A DNA stretch of 64,000 nucleotides from assembly GCF_011764565.1 (NCBI RefSeq), contig NZ_AP022871.1, positions 1,674,001 to 1,738,000 of the forward strand. Direction: 5' to 3'. The notes under the pieces are model-generated. The model worked only from the letters and a program-made list of their open reading frames with translations, was not told where the DNA came from and did not search any database. Shown piece after piece: positions 63,426 to 64,000 of the stretch. Position 1 is the stretch's first letter, and every line of letters begins with the position of its first letter. This DNA is from Phytohabitans suffuscus (GTDB lineage: Bacteria > Actinomycetota > Actinomycetes > Mycobacteriales > Micromonosporaceae). Both the position numbers and the translations under genes were made by a program.

Positions 63426-64000
63426 CACAGCCCCCGACCGCCTGCTCGCGCAGCGCCCGTGCGTGCTGCTCCAGCGAGAAGAGCTCCCCGGCCAGTGCGA
63501 GGTACTCGTCTTTGCTGGTCACCGGGTTGACGCGCTGCACCTTCGACTTCAGCTCGCGGATCCGGGTGGCGACCGAGCCGAGCTGGAGGCGGGCCAGCGC
63601 CACCGAGACGTAGCGCGGGTCAGGCTCGGTGTCGAGGCGCAGCGGCTCGACGGCCAGCTCGCCGACGAGGGCCTTGGCGGCCAGGTCGCCGCTCGCGTCG
63701 CGGACGCCCTCGATCCAGACGGCCCCGGCCGCCGCGGCTGCCGCACCGCCCGCGGCGGCGATCGCCTCGCGCACCACCGCGTGTATCGGGTGGCGGTAGA
63801 CGTCGGCGCCGAGCGCGTCGAACATCGGGCCGGCCAGCGCGGGCATCTGCAGGGCGAGCTTGAGGCACTCGCGCTCGACCATCACCTGTGGACTGTCCAC
63901 TGCGGACTCCACGGGTGCGGGGCGGCCGGGCGCGGGCTCGGCCCGGCCCGAGGCGGCCACGACCGCGCGCTGTACCGGCTCGATCTCCATGCCGAGGTCG
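63425..64000 (-). CDS. dnaG: DNA primase DnaG, C-terminal part, one-base frame break
   Basis: The C-terminal ~190 residues of primase, including the DnaB-interacting helical domain: VERECLKLALQMPALAGPMFDALG, YRHPIHAVVREAIAAAGG, YVSVALARLQLGSVATRIRELKSKVQRVNP and SLEQHARALREQAVGG. The frame breaks at the C run 63431-63435; one added base gives AVGGL and a stop overlapping the next start (TGATG). The zinc-binding and TOPRIM domains lie beyond the window. It primes chromosome replication. Confidence 0.85.

Overview
The window is about 64 kb of very G+C-rich DNA (by eye mostly above 70 %). It has GTG/TTG starts, densely overlapping ATGA/TGATG gene junctions, GntR/ROK/MerR regulators, a cold-shock protein and the 3' end of dnaG at the right edge. 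It is chromosomal DNA of a high-G+C actinobacterium; the gene mix (Ebo-type operon, ROK-controlled sugar operon, many small hypothetical genes) suggests Micromonosporaceae, but that is inference. No rRNA, tRNA, CRISPR array, transposase or integrase was seen.

A property of the whole window matters for reading it: seventeen breaks in otherwise intact genes (two in the sensor kinase) are each repaired by adding ONE G or C to a G/C run at the break. All have the same sign. They look like systematic homopolymer contractions of the assembly rather than gene death, so those genes are given as full-length CDS with the break noted. Two genes (31304-31949, 57362-57962) instead have true internal deletions.

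Layout. 1-18538 (minus): one tightly packed catabolic operon of 18 genes: dipeptide-type ABC importer, NicX-like iron dioxygenase, two GntR regulators, amidohydrolase, two Asp/Glu-racemase-family enzymes, DapA-like lyase, two flavin oxidoreductases, hydantoinase, formamidase-type and GatA-type amidases, and a class V aminotransferase. A divergent proline-racemase-family gene (18648-19747) shares its control region. 19835-23174: ABC-2 exporter with its MerR regulator under a perfect 31-bp palindrome. 23386-26056: response regulator, sensor kinase and PepSY protein. 26664-35073: small genes, cspA with a structured leader, a methyltransferase, a DUF2786 protein and several unrecognised or decayed genes.

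35167-44209 (minus): an Ebo-type operon (inositol-phosphate-synthase-like, UbiA-like prenyltransferase, TIM-barrel isomerase, EboA, TatD-like hydrolase, EboE, alkaline-phosphatase-superfamily EboF-like protein, polyprenyl synthase), followed by a sulfotransferase. It probably makes and exports an unknown prenylated cyclitol-type metabolite. 44423-55520 (minus): carbohydrate region with a secreted ThuA/sorbosone-dehydrogenase/PKD protein, a ROK-ABC transporter-Gfo/Idh operon and a Tat-exported TIM-barrel protein. 55805-59281: ABC-2 exporter with a damaged ATPase, then a second ROK regulator. 59300-62555: a lower-G+C island with two P-loop nucleotide-kinase-like proteins, a small HhH-GPD-like protein, a radical SAM enzyme and a convergent MazG-type pyrophosphohydrolase. 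This is the best candidate for an undescribed nucleotide-related system. 62874-64000: conserved hypothetical gene and dnaG 3' end.
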